Part shown: piece after piece, positions 43,524 through 51,555 of the stretch
Layout of the letters: the number at the start of each line of letters is the position of its first letter
How positions within the stretch are numbered: the first letter of the stretch is position 1
Source of the DNA: Lysobacterales bacterium
GTDB taxonomy: Bacteria; Pseudomonadota; Gammaproteobacteria; Xanthomonadales; Xanthomonadaceae
Assembly (NCBI GenBank): GCA_016718605.1
Contig: JADKCY010000003.1
Span: forward strand, 1,314,627-1,378,626
Direction: 5' to 3'
Length of the DNA: 64,000 nucleotides
Made by a program: the position numbers and the translations under genes
The notes under the pieces: generated by a model
Told to the model about the DNA's origin: nothing
Seen by the model: the letters and a program-made list of their open reading frames with translations, nothing else
Database searches by the model: none

Positions 43524-46184
43524 ATGTACGCCCAATCCGAATCGGAACAACGCACAGAACTTCGTCTCGCCTTTCTCAAACATTTGCCCAAGCGAATGGA
43601 AGCGATCAGTCGACGTGGTCGACGTTTCTGTTTTGATGGCTGGGATGTCAATGGGCTGAGTCTGCTGCACGAAGATGTGCAGCGACTGGCGGGCGCGGCG
43701 GGTCGTTATGGCGCGCTGGAAGCCAGCGAGTCGTTGTTGGCGCTGGAAGTCCTGCTGGACGAAGTGATCGCCAGCGACGCGCTGCCGGACGCCCACGCCA
43801 ATTCCCACTTGCTTGAACAGTTCGACACGCTGGAACACCATTCCAGCGATGTGGCTCACGTGCAGCCCGGACTCTTTGCCGACACGCCGCAAACGCCGCA
43901 CGGAACGCGCGTGGAACGGCCACCGGAAGCCTACTGGCGTCGCTGGAGTGCGGATGCGCCCATTCCCGAAGAGGTCAGAGCAACGGCAAGCGCAGCAATA
44001 CCGCAGCAATTGCCGATCTCGATGCCCACCGCGGTGACGGCCACCCACGTTGCCACGCCCAAGCGCGAGCTCCTGAAAGATCGTCCCGCCAAGCCTGCGT
44101 CGGGTGCTGTCGCAAGCGTGGCGCTGCAGTCCCGGCCGTCGCGACGCATCTACCATCTAACCGATGGCAGCGAGTTTGCGATGGCGTTGGATCAGCGTCT
44201 GGAACAAACCGGCTACGAACTTGAGCTGCTTGATTCAGCGGACGAATTAAAAGAAATCCTCAATGCACTGTCGCCTGATCTGGTGATTGTCGATCCCGCC
44301 TTTCAGGACGAACTTGAAGGCATCGGAGCGGTCCTGCGTGCCACCCGCGAGCGCGCGGGCACACGCCTGCCGTTGCTGGTGCTGTCGCAGGAGGACACCA
44401 TCCCTGCCCGCCTGACCGCACGCCGCGCCGGTGCCGATGCCATGCTGGTCATTCAAAGCTCGGTGGAGCCGGTGCTTGCCAAGCTCGAAGAGCTTTTGGT
44501 GGCGGCGGGGGAAGCCACCTATCGCGTCCTGATTGTTGAAGACGATCGCTCGCAAGCCCTGTTTGCCGAATCGATCTTGCGCAATGCCGGCATGGAAGTG
44601 CGCTCGGTCTATGAAGCCTTCGATGTCATCGAAACAATGGAGACATTTCAGCCCGATCTGGTGCTGATGGATCTCTACATGCCACATTGCGATGGCACCG
44701 AATTGACTGCCCTGATCCGTGAACGTGAAGAATTTCTGCACACGCCGATCGTGTTTCTGTCTGGCGAAAGCGATCAGGACAAGCACTTCGAGGCGCTCTC
44801 CGCAGGTGGTGACGATTTCCTGTCGAAACCGATTCGCCCCAAACATTTGATCGCTGCCGTCAACAATCGCGTTCGGCGTGCTCGCGCCGTTCAGGAACGC
44901 CAGCAATTACGCGATCCGCGAGATCCGGTCACTGGTTTGCATCGGCGTAGCTATCTGCTGGATCGTCTCAACGAAGCCTTGGCCGCAGATGGTGCGCGGG
45001 ATCGTGCAGGCGGATTGGTCTTCATCGAGGTTGAAGGCGTCTCGGCGCTGCGCGACCGGATCGGCCTGACGGCGTTGGAGCAGATTCTGAGCGACACCGG
45101 AAAGCTGCTGGTGGCGGAATTGCAGGAGCAGGCGTTTGCTACCCGCTACGGTGACGGCTGCTATGCCGTGTTCTGTCCCGAACGCGATGATCTTGAATTG
45201 GAGAAACTGGCGGCACGGTTGCGCAATGTGTTGGTTGCCCATCCTTTCCGTGCCGAAGGCAAGCCCTTGCGTTTGCGCGTGAGCGCAGGCGTGTGCGGTT
45301 TCCGCCATGGGTTTGCCGATGCGGGCGCCATGCTGAATGCAGCCGAGCGCGCAGCACGGGATGCCCGCGCCATTGAGAAAGGTGTGGTGCGCTATGCGCC
45401 TGCGCCGCGCGATGTCGACGTGCACTACAGCGTGCTGTTGGGGCTGATTCGCAACGCGTTGGAGCGCGACGCATTCGAGTTGCTTTATCAGCCGATTGTC
45501 GCCGTTCAGGGCGGTGATGAAGCCCAGTACCAGACCCTGTTGCGCATGCGCGACGATCAGGGTCGCTTGTATTCGGCCGCCGAGATCATTCCGTTGGCGG
45601 AAGGTGCCGATCTGATCGTGGAGGTCGACCGCTGGGTGTTGACCCAAGCCATGCGGGTCATCCAGCAACGCCGCAATGCGCAGCGACCGGTGCGTCTGTT
45701 TGTGAGTCAGTCGGCGGCCAGTTTGATCAGCGCCGGTCAGGCCGAGTGGATTGCGCAACAGCTATCCTCGCGGCAATTGAGTGGCGACCAACTGGTGATC
45801 GAATTGACACTCGAAGACGTCGAACCGCGCATTGATGTCATCGCCGCGTTCTGCCATGCATTGGTGGGTGCCCGAGTGCAGTTCTGCCTCAGCCGATTCG
45901 ATGGTGACCGCGCTGCCGAAAAACTGCTCGGCCTGCTGCCGCTGAGTTTTCTCAAGATTGCCCCCAAATACCTCGCCGCCGCGCAGACCCCGGCGTTGCG
46001 AGACGAACTGCGCGCCTTGGTGGACCGTGGCCACCGTGGCGGTTTGCAAGTGATCGGTCAGCGCGTCGAAGATGCACAAGCGGCAGCCACCCTATGGATG
46101 AGTGGCATCGATTACATCCAGGGCAATTTGGTCCAGCAGGCGGCACGCGAGCTGGAATTCGACTTCCACGCAGCGGTGCTCTAG
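43524..46184 (+). CDS. Receiver-GGDEF-EAL protein with degenerate catalytic motifs and Hpt-like N-terminus
   Basis: I start at ATG 43524 (MYAQSESEQRTEL); ATG 43485 is possible. Domains: an Hpt-like helical domain (residues 5-85) where the expected phospho-His of H-x-L-x-G is Gln53 (VQRLAGAAGRYG); a divergent receiver (about 207-325, VIVDPAF); a complete receiver (about 333-450, phosphoacceptor Asp383 in LVLMDLYMP, Lys435); a GGDEF domain with YGDGCY at 542 in place of GG[DE]EF; and an EAL domain with TLL at 671 in place of EAL and no DDFG motif. Neither cyclic-di-GMP synthesis nor breakdown is expected. A FimX-like receptor or scaffold role is likely. Confidence 0.85.
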   Translation: MYAQSESEQRTELRLAFLKHLPKRMEAISRRGRRFCFDGWDVNGLSLLHEDVQRLAGAAGRYGALEASESLLALEVLLDEVIASDALPDAHANSHLLEQFDTLEHHSSDVAHVQPGLFADTPQTPHGTRVERPPEAYWRRWSADAPIPEEVRATASAAIPQQLPISMPTAVTATHVATPKRELLKDRPAKPASGAVASVALQSRPSRRIYHLTDGSEFAMALDQRLEQTGYELELLDSADELKEILNALSPDLVIVDPAFQDELEGIGAVLRATRERAGTRLPLLVLSQEDTIPARLTARRAGADAMLVIQSSVEPVLAKLEELLVAAGEATYRVLIVEDDRSQALFAESILRNAGMEVRSVYEAFDVIETMETFQPDLVLMDLYMPHCDGTELTALIREREEFLHTPIVFLSGESDQDKHFEALSAGGDDFLSKPIRPKHLIAAVNNRVRRARAVQERQQLRDPRDPVTGLHRRSYLLDRLNEALAADGARDRAGGLVFIEVEGVSALRDRIGLTALEQILSDTGKLLVAELQEQAFATRYGDGCYAVFCPERDDLELEKLAARLRNVLVAHPFRAEGKPLRLRVSAGVCGFRHGFADAGAMLNAAERAARDARAIEKGVVRYAPAPRDVDVHYSVLLGLIRNALERDAFELLYQPIVAVQGGDEAQYQTLLRMRDDQGRLYSAAEIIPLAEGADLIVEVDRWVLTQAMRVIQQRRNAQRPVRLFVSQSAASLISAGQAEWIAQQLSSRQLSGDQLVIELTLEDVEPRIDVIAAFCHALVGARVQFCLSRFDGDRAAEKLLGLLPLSFLKIAPKYLAAAQTPALRDELRALVDRGHRGGLQVIGQRVEDAQAAATLWMSGIDYIQGNLVQQAARELEFDFHAAVL

Positions 46185-46187
46185 ACC

Positions 46188-48623
46188 ATGGCGCAAATCC
46201 TGTTTCGCGTGCTCGGTGTGTTGGGCGGCTTCGTTGCCGCCACGCTGTCGCTGTTGGCCTATCTGGGCGTCGCGCTACCCATCAGTAGTTCGGTCTCGGC
46301 GCTGCTGGTCAGCGTGGCCGGCCTGATCACCATCGTGTCCGTGTTGCTACTGCGTCCCCGCGAGATTGAGATCAATGCGCCGATGCGCTCGGCAGCGCAT
46401 CGCCAGGAGCCTGCGCTGGGCATTTCGCCGGCTGAGCTGACACAGTTGCGCACTGATCTGGAGCAAAGTCGCCGCCTTGAACGCGAACTGAGCGAAGCCA
46501 AGCAGGTGGCCGAAGCGGCCACCATGGCCAAGGGCGAGTTTCTCGCCACCATGAGCCATGAAATCCGCACACCACTCAACGGCATCATTCCGCTGCTCGA
46601 CATTCTGTTGTCGACGCGCCTTGGCGATGACCAGCGCGACTATCTCAACACCGCGCTGCAATCCGCACATCAATTGCTGCGCATCGTCGATGACATCCTC
46701 GACTACTCCAAGCTGGAGGCCAACAAGCTGGAGCTGGAGAGTGTCGGTTTGAATTTGCGCGATGTGCTCGATAGCGTGATGCGCTTGATGGACACCCCCG
46801 CCGACGCCAAGCAATTGAAGCTTGCCTTGCAGGTTGACCCCACAGTTCGCCTGGCAGTTCGTGGTGATCCGGTGCGTCTGCGTCAGGTGTTGACCAATCT
46901 GGTCAGCAATGCGGTGAAATTTACTGAGCGTGGTGGCGTCCGTGTCGGCGTCACACGCAAGTCGGAAACCCGCACCCATCACGAGTTGCGCTTCGAAATT
47001 GAAGACACTGGCGTCGGCATCACCGCCGAGGCGGCCTCCCGTCTGTTCAAACCGTTTTCGCAAGCCGATGCCTCGACGACGCGCACCTTCGGCGGCACCG
47101 GCTTGGGCTTGGTGATTTGCAAACGCATCATCGATCTGATGGGCGGGCAAATCGGGGTGGATTCGACGCCAGGCAAAGGTTCAACATTCTGGTTCCAGAT
47201 TCCGATGTTGAAAGCGGTCGGCGACATGGGCGAGCAACGTCGAGAGCTGACGGGTTCGCGAATCCTGCTGTTGACCGCCGACCACGGCATGCTGCGCAGA
47301 ATGAATCTCGCGGCTGCGAATTGGGGCGTGACGTTGGTTCAAGCCAGCGGCACCCAAGAGGCACTCAGCAAGCTGCGTGCTGCCTCTGGCCGCGGGGGTG
47401 CTTGGGCGTTTCATATCCTGCTGGCCGATCTGCAGACCGCGCGGACGACCGCGGTCGGCCTGCATCGCAGCATCATCAAGGAGCCAGCACTGCAGGATCT
47501 GCTGATTGCCTATTTGAAGGGTGATGATCCCGCGCCAGTCGAGCTCGCCGAAGGTGGTCGCTCCGTGCCACTTGCCCGCAACTTGCCCGAAGCGGAGCTG
47601 CGCCGCGCGTTGTCCCGATTGGTCTCGGGTGAACTGATCGGTGCGCCGCCGCCGTCGTCACCGAGCATGCGTGTCGAAGTCGATGCAGCCCGTGGCGCCA
47701 CATCAGCGCCCGCCATGGCCAGCGAGGCAGCGACCCATGAGCGTGTGGTGACGCCAGCAGCGACCCAGCCACACAGCGACTCGGCCAACGACGCCGCACC
47801 GCTGCAAGGCACCGTGTTGCTGGTCGAAGACAATCCCGTCAATCGGCAAGTAGCGCAGCGCTTGCTCAGTCTTTCCGGGCTGCAGGTTGAAACGGCCGAG
47901 CATGGTCGCGAGGCGCTCGACAAGCTGGCGCAGTCCAGTTTCGCTGCTGTCTTTATGGATTGTCAGATGCCTGTCATGGACGGCTATACCGCCACACGCG
48001 AATGGCGACGCATCGAACAACAGCAGGGACGCGCCCGCCTTCCCATCATTGCGATGACTGCCAATGCGATGGTCGGCGATCGCGAAAAATGTCTGGATGC
48101 AGGGATGGACGACTATCTCAGCAAGCCCATTCACCGCCAGACGCTGCTGGAAATTCTGGTCCGCTGGCTACGCGATCATGCCACTCCAACGACGCCAGAG
48201 AAGCCCACTCCCCCGCCAAGCCGAGTCGCAGCCAAGGTTGAGGCGGCGCCCAAAGTGGTTGCCCCACCAAGTCCTGCTCGACCCAACACACCGGCGCTGA
48301 AGTCCGAGGTCATCGAAGATCTGCGCGACATCATGGGGCCAGAGTTTCTGTCTCTGGTTCGAGTGTTTCTGGAAGATGCGCCGCGCGCCATCCTGCGTCT
48401 GCAGGATGCTGCTGCGGAGAGCGACCTTCCTGCGCTGGTCGCGGCGGCGCACTCGTTGAAGTCCACCAGCGCCAATCTGGGCGCCATGGATCTCTCCGAA
48501 CTTGCGCGCCAAATCGAACACGGCGGCCGTCGCAACGAGCTGAGTGATCCGGTGAGCTTGACCCAGCGTTTGGTCGATGAATTCGCTCGCGTCGACAAGG
48601 CATTGCGCGAATTGCTGGCGTGA
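46188..48623 (+). CDS. BarA-like hybrid histidine kinase with receivers and Hpt
   Basis: Two transmembrane helices (about 5-28 and 36-55) enclose almost no periplasmic sequence. The kinase core has His124 (ATMSHEIRTPLNG), NLVSNAVKFTERGG, DTGVGI and FGGTGLGLVICKRI. A weak pseudo-receiver follows (ILLLTADHGM, LLADLQ), then a complete receiver (LLVEDNPVNRQVAQRLL, FMDCQMPVMDG, LSKPI) and a C-terminal Hpt with phospho-His (AAAHSLKSTSANLG). This is a phosphorelay kinase. It starts 3 bases after the receiver-GGDEF-EAL gene, whose intact receiver is an obvious candidate recipient. Confidence 0.9.
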   Translation: MAQILFRVLGVLGGFVAATLSLLAYLGVALPISSSVSALLVSVAGLITIVSVLLLRPREIEINAPMRSAAHRQEPALGISPAELTQLRTDLEQSRRLERELSEAKQVAEAATMAKGEFLATMSHEIRTPLNGIIPLLDILLSTRLGDDQRDYLNTALQSAHQLLRIVDDILDYSKLEANKLELESVGLNLRDVLDSVMRLMDTPADAKQLKLALQVDPTVRLAVRGDPVRLRQVLTNLVSNAVKFTERGGVRVGVTRKSETRTHHELRFEIEDTGVGITAEAASRLFKPFSQADASTTRTFGGTGLGLVICKRIIDLMGGQIGVDSTPGKGSTFWFQIPMLKAVGDMGEQRRELTGSRILLLTADHGMLRRMNLAAANWGVTLVQASGTQEALSKLRAASGRGGAWAFHILLADLQTARTTAVGLHRSIIKEPALQDLLIAYLKGDDPAPVELAEGGRSVPLARNLPEAELRRALSRLVSGELIGAPPPSSPSMRVEVDAARGATSAPAMASEAATHERVVTPAATQPHSDSANDAAPLQGTVLLVEDNPVNRQVAQRLLSLSGLQVETAEHGREALDKLAQSSFAAVFMDCQMPVMDGYTATREWRRIEQQQGRARLPIIAMTANAMVGDREKCLDAGMDDYLSKPIHRQTLLEILVRWLRDHATPTTPEKPTPPPSRVAAKVEAAPKVVAPPSPARPNTPALKSEVIEDLRDIMGPEFLSLVRVFLEDAPRAILRLQDAAAESDLPALVAAAHSLKSTSANLGAMDLSELARQIEHGGRRNELSDPVSLTQRLVDEFARVDKALRELLA

Positions 48624-48654
48624 ATTCCGCCCGTTGCGTGTGCTCAGTGCCAGG

Positions 48655-48840
48655 TTAGGCGGCAGCCGGCTGCAATTGGTAGATCGCCAGTGCGAGGGTC
48701 TCTTCGGCGCTTTCGCGGCAACAACCGCAACTTGAGCCACAGCCCGTGCGAGCGGTGAGCGCATTCAAGTCGCTGACGCCTGCCGCCGCCGCTTCAGCGA
48801 TGGCACTTTCCGTGACTCCGTGGCAAATGCAGATATACAT
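48655..48840 (-). CDS. bfd: Bacterioferritin-associated ferredoxin (Bfd-like)
   Basis: 61 aa with the four-cysteine BFD [2Fe-2S] pattern: MYICICHGVTESAI and TGCGSSCGCCRE. Bfd transfers electrons to bacterioferritin to release stored iron. ATG 48840 starts the family sequence exactly; the upstream open frame is not protein-like. A short inverted repeat (ATGCG-AA-CGCAT at 48905-48916) lies upstream; Fur control is known for bfd in other bacteria, but the match to a Fur box is poor. No bacterioferritin gene is adjacent. Confidence 0.9.
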   Translation of the reverse strand: MYICICHGVTESAIAEAAAAGVSDLNALTARTGCGSSCGCCRESAEETLALAIYQLQPAAA

Positions 48841-49103
48841 CGACAGGCACCGGGACTCGACATTCAGGGCAGACCGTGTGTCTGCAAGCGCGATTGCATC
48901 GCAAATGCGAACGCATGTCAACTGCGCCTGCTGAACCGTTGCCGCACCCGTGTATTCCGCGACAATCCTTCCGCGTAGAAACCTGCGGGACATCAGGTCG
49001 CAAACGCTCCCCTCGGCGTGTTGAAAACCCCTGCGGACGACCGGCAAGAATGCCGCGCTCGCGCGCGTGAGAATGTGCCGGGATGCAGTCGCTCAACGGC
49101 CCC

Positions 49104-49691
49104 CTAGGAACCACGATCCGGGCCGCCATCGCGCAGCGCAGCGCGGCGCTCGCGGCGTGGCACCGCGGTCAGCAGGTGCAGGTCTTCCGGGGCAAACGGC
49201 AGGATGATCGAACCGCTTGAGCGTTCCGCGACCGGCGCCAAGTGATTCAATGCCTGCGCGTAAACGCGTCGCTTGAACGGTACGACATGCTCCAAGGGAT
49301 ACCAGAAGTCGACCCAACGCCACGAGTCAAACTCGGGCGATTCGGTCGCATCCAGACGCACGGCGTCTTCGCCAGCCACCAATCGCAACAGAAACCAAAC
49401 CTGCTTTTGTCCCAGACAGATGGGACGTTTGCCCGGCCGCACGCAGCGCTTGGGCAGCCGATAGCGTAGCCAGCCCGGCGTCATCCCCAGCACTTCGACA
49501 TGCTCCGGCTCAAGACCGGTTTCTTCCTGCAGCTCACGAAACATCGCTTCTTGCGGTGTCTCGTCAGTGTTCATCCCGCCCTGTGGAAACTGCCAGCCAT
49601 CCCGATGAATCCGTCGGGCCCAAAAAACACGGCCTTCCGGATGCATCAGGATGATGCCGACATTCGGGCGATAACCGTCCGGATCAATCAC
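49104..49691 (-). CDS. rppH: RNA 5'-pyrophosphohydrolase RppH
   Basis: GTG 49691 gives VIDPDGYRPNVGIIL, the invariant RppH N-terminus (normally MIDxDGYRPNVGI); 21 further upstream codons are not part of the family. The Nudix box is GWQFPQGGMNTDETPQEAMF followed by RELQEETGL, and PKRC, CLGQKQVWFLL and WRWVDFWYPLEHVVPFKR are RppH-typical. The enzyme removes pyrophosphate from mRNA 5' ends to trigger decay. The 195-aa product has a short extra tail compared with E. coli (176 aa). Confidence 0.93.
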   Translation of the reverse strand: MIDPDGYRPNVGIILMHPEGRVFWARRIHRDGWQFPQGGMNTDETPQEAMFRELQEETGLEPEHVEVLGMTPGWLRYRLPKRCVRPGKRPICLGQKQVWFLLRLVAGEDAVRLDATESPEFDSWRWVDFWYPLEHVVPFKRRVYAQALNHLAPVAERSSGSIILPFAPEDLHLLTAVPRRERRAALRDGGPDRGS

Positions 49692-49877
49692 GGGACGGAC
49701 TCCAAAGTCGTAATGGCGTGGACTGTGCCACAGCGACGCCATTGCGCCAAGCAACGCTATCTCGGGCGCGCACGCAATCGGACCGAATCACCCCGACCGC
49801 ACACCGTCCGCCGTGCGTGGCGGACGTGGGCGGGATTCGGGGTTTAGCGAATCACCACCCCAAGCAGAGCGTGCCCA

Positions 49878-50657
49878 ATGAACCGTCCACTGCCGATCCT
49901 GCGTGTCCTGACTGGACTTGCGCTGTCCTTTTCGTTCGCGACGACGGCGCTCGCCACGACGGTGGCGGGCCGCTACCAGGGCATGCTCAGTGGCGAGCCC
50001 GTGGCATTGCAACTGCGCGAGGAAGGCCACCGGGTGATCGGTGTATTGAGCGACTCCACTTACAGTTACGAGGTTGAGGCCAGCGTGGCGGGCCAGCATC
50101 TGACCGGCCGAGCCGTGCAGGCGGAGCTGGGTCTGATGGTGACTCTGGATGGGCCGATTCGCGCAGACGGCCTCGACCTCAACGTCAGTCTGACCTTGCT
50201 CGGCGAAACCGCCTCCGAGCGCGTCTGGTTTGCGCGCAGCGGTAGCCAATCCGCGGCACCTCGCGAACAGACTCAGCAGGCGCCACGCGCTGCAAGCAGC
50301 GGCCAGCGCGATCCGGCCATGGTGGGCCACTGGGTACACGAAGAACTCTACAACAGTGGCAGTGGTGCGGACTTCATGGGTAGCAGCAGCACGCAGAGCA
50401 TGGTCTTGCTTGCCGATGGCCGCATCGCCAACGGCGGCAGTGCCGTCCACATGGGCGGTAGCAACTACTCCGGCTACAGTAGCGATGCGGGCGGCGAGAT
50501 CGTTGCAGGCGCGAGTTGGAGCACGCGTGATCAGCACCTCTGGGTGAGCGAGGACGCCAGCGGGCAGCAAGTCGATCTGGGCCGGTACTACGTCGAGAAC
50601 GGCCGTCTGTTGCTGACTGGCAACAACGGCAAGAAGCTGCTGTTTACACGCCGCTGA
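49878..50657 (+). CDS. Exported hypothetical protein, 259 aa
   Basis: The signal peptide (LTGLALSFSFATTALA) is followed by a beta-rich domain (VAGRYQGMLSGEPVALQLRE, VIGVLSDSTYSYEVEASVAG). A Gln/Ala/Ser-rich linker at about 130-150 separates it from a second Gly/Ser-rich beta domain (VGHWVHEELYNSGSG, SMVLLADGRIANGGSAVHMG, LLLTGNNGKKLLFTRR). No family with a known function recognised. Its end overlaps by 14 bases the end of the convergent CPBP gene. Confidence 0.7.
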   Translation: MNRPLPILRVLTGLALSFSFATTALATTVAGRYQGMLSGEPVALQLREEGHRVIGVLSDSTYSYEVEASVAGQHLTGRAVQAELGLMVTLDGPIRADGLDLNVSLTLLGETASERVWFARSGSQSAAPREQTQQAPRAASSGQRDPAMVGHWVHEELYNSGSGADFMGSSSTQSMVLLADGRIANGGSAVHMGGSNYSGYSSDAGGEIVAGASWSTRDQHLWVSEDASGQQVDLGRYYVENGRLLLTGNNGKKLLFTRR

Positions 50658-51459
50658 ATCCGCGCTCGGCGGCGGGCAGAACGACCGTGCGACGGTCCTG
50701 CCTGACCAGACTGACATACACCGCCACCGCGGCCGCCATGACCGTCAATTGCATCGACAGCAATGCGATGTCCCATCCCGTCCGACTGTAGCGCTCACCA
50801 AGGAACACCGAGATATCCCAAGCCCCATGCGCCAGCATCGCCGGCCAAAGCAAGCCGAAGTGGCGGCGAAACACATACAGCACAATGCCCATCAATGCGG
50901 CCAGCACGATCTGAAGACCGCCAATCCATCCGGTGCCCATCCACATGTTGGGTGCATGAAATAGGCCGAACCACACGCCGGTCCAGATCGCCGCCGACGC
51001 CTCGCTGCGGCCACCGTGGCGAAGACCGCGCAGCACGATGCCGCGAAATAGCACCTCTTCGGCAAAGCCCACCAAGACGCCGGTCAACAGAATGGCGACC
51101 AGCAGATCCGTGGGCACGTCGGCCCAACGCACACCGACCAGTCGCGCCACGATGGCAACGATCCAGAGTGCCATCGCGATCTTCATCGTCGTGGTCGTGT
51201 GCAACCTGACCGGCTCGCGCCACAGATGCGACCAGCGCGACCACAGGGTGAAGGCGCCCAACACTACCGCGCCGATCAGCAACGGGATAACCGCCGTGCG
51301 CCACGCGTTATCGGCCGTGGCGAACCAGTCCAGATAGCTGATCCCGGATGAGATCTGAATCGAAAGAGTCACCGCGGAATAGAGCAGCCACATCCCGACT
51401 GCCACGCCGAGCGAGTAGCCAATCCGCGGAAGGGTTGATGGCACATCGGATGACGACAT
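50644..51459 (-). CDS. CPBP-family intramembrane glutamic protease
   Basis: I chose ATG 51459 (MSSSDVPSTLPRIGY) because GGAGG precedes it by 8 bases; an in-frame ATG also exists at 51483. The 271-aa polytopic protein has the CPBP (ABI/CAAX) motifs: EEVLFRGIVLRGL (EExxxR), WFGLFHAPN (FxxxH) and LAHGAWDI (H in the last motif). These enzymes process prenylated or hydrophobic peptides, or act in bacteriocin immunity. No bacteriocin genes surround it. Confidence 0.88.
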   Translation of the reverse strand: MSSSDVPSTLPRIGYSLGVAVGMWLLYSAVTLSIQISSGISYLDWFATADNAWRTAVIPLLIGAVVLGAFTLWSRWSHLWREPVRLHTTTTMKIAMALWIVAIVARLVGVRWADVPTDLLVAILLTGVLVGFAEEVLFRGIVLRGLRHGGRSEASAAIWTGVWFGLFHAPNMWMGTGWIGGLQIVLAALMGIVLYVFRRHFGLLWPAMLAHGAWDISVFLGERYSRTGWDIALLSMQLTVMAAAVAVYVSLVRQDRRTVVLPAAERGFSGV

Positions 51460-51555
51460 GGGCGCTACCTCCGCTGAGAGCATTCCCAGCCAGCGTCGCA
51501 CGCGCCATCGCACCCGCGCTGTCGGCAATTCGCTGAGTGCGTGTTCTCGCGCGCC

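Noticed and set aside
48905..48916. Inverted repeat upstream of bfd as a Fur box
   Set aside because: ATGCG-AA-CGCAT is short and GC-rich, and matches the Fur consensus poorly; regulation by iron is plausible from family knowledge only.
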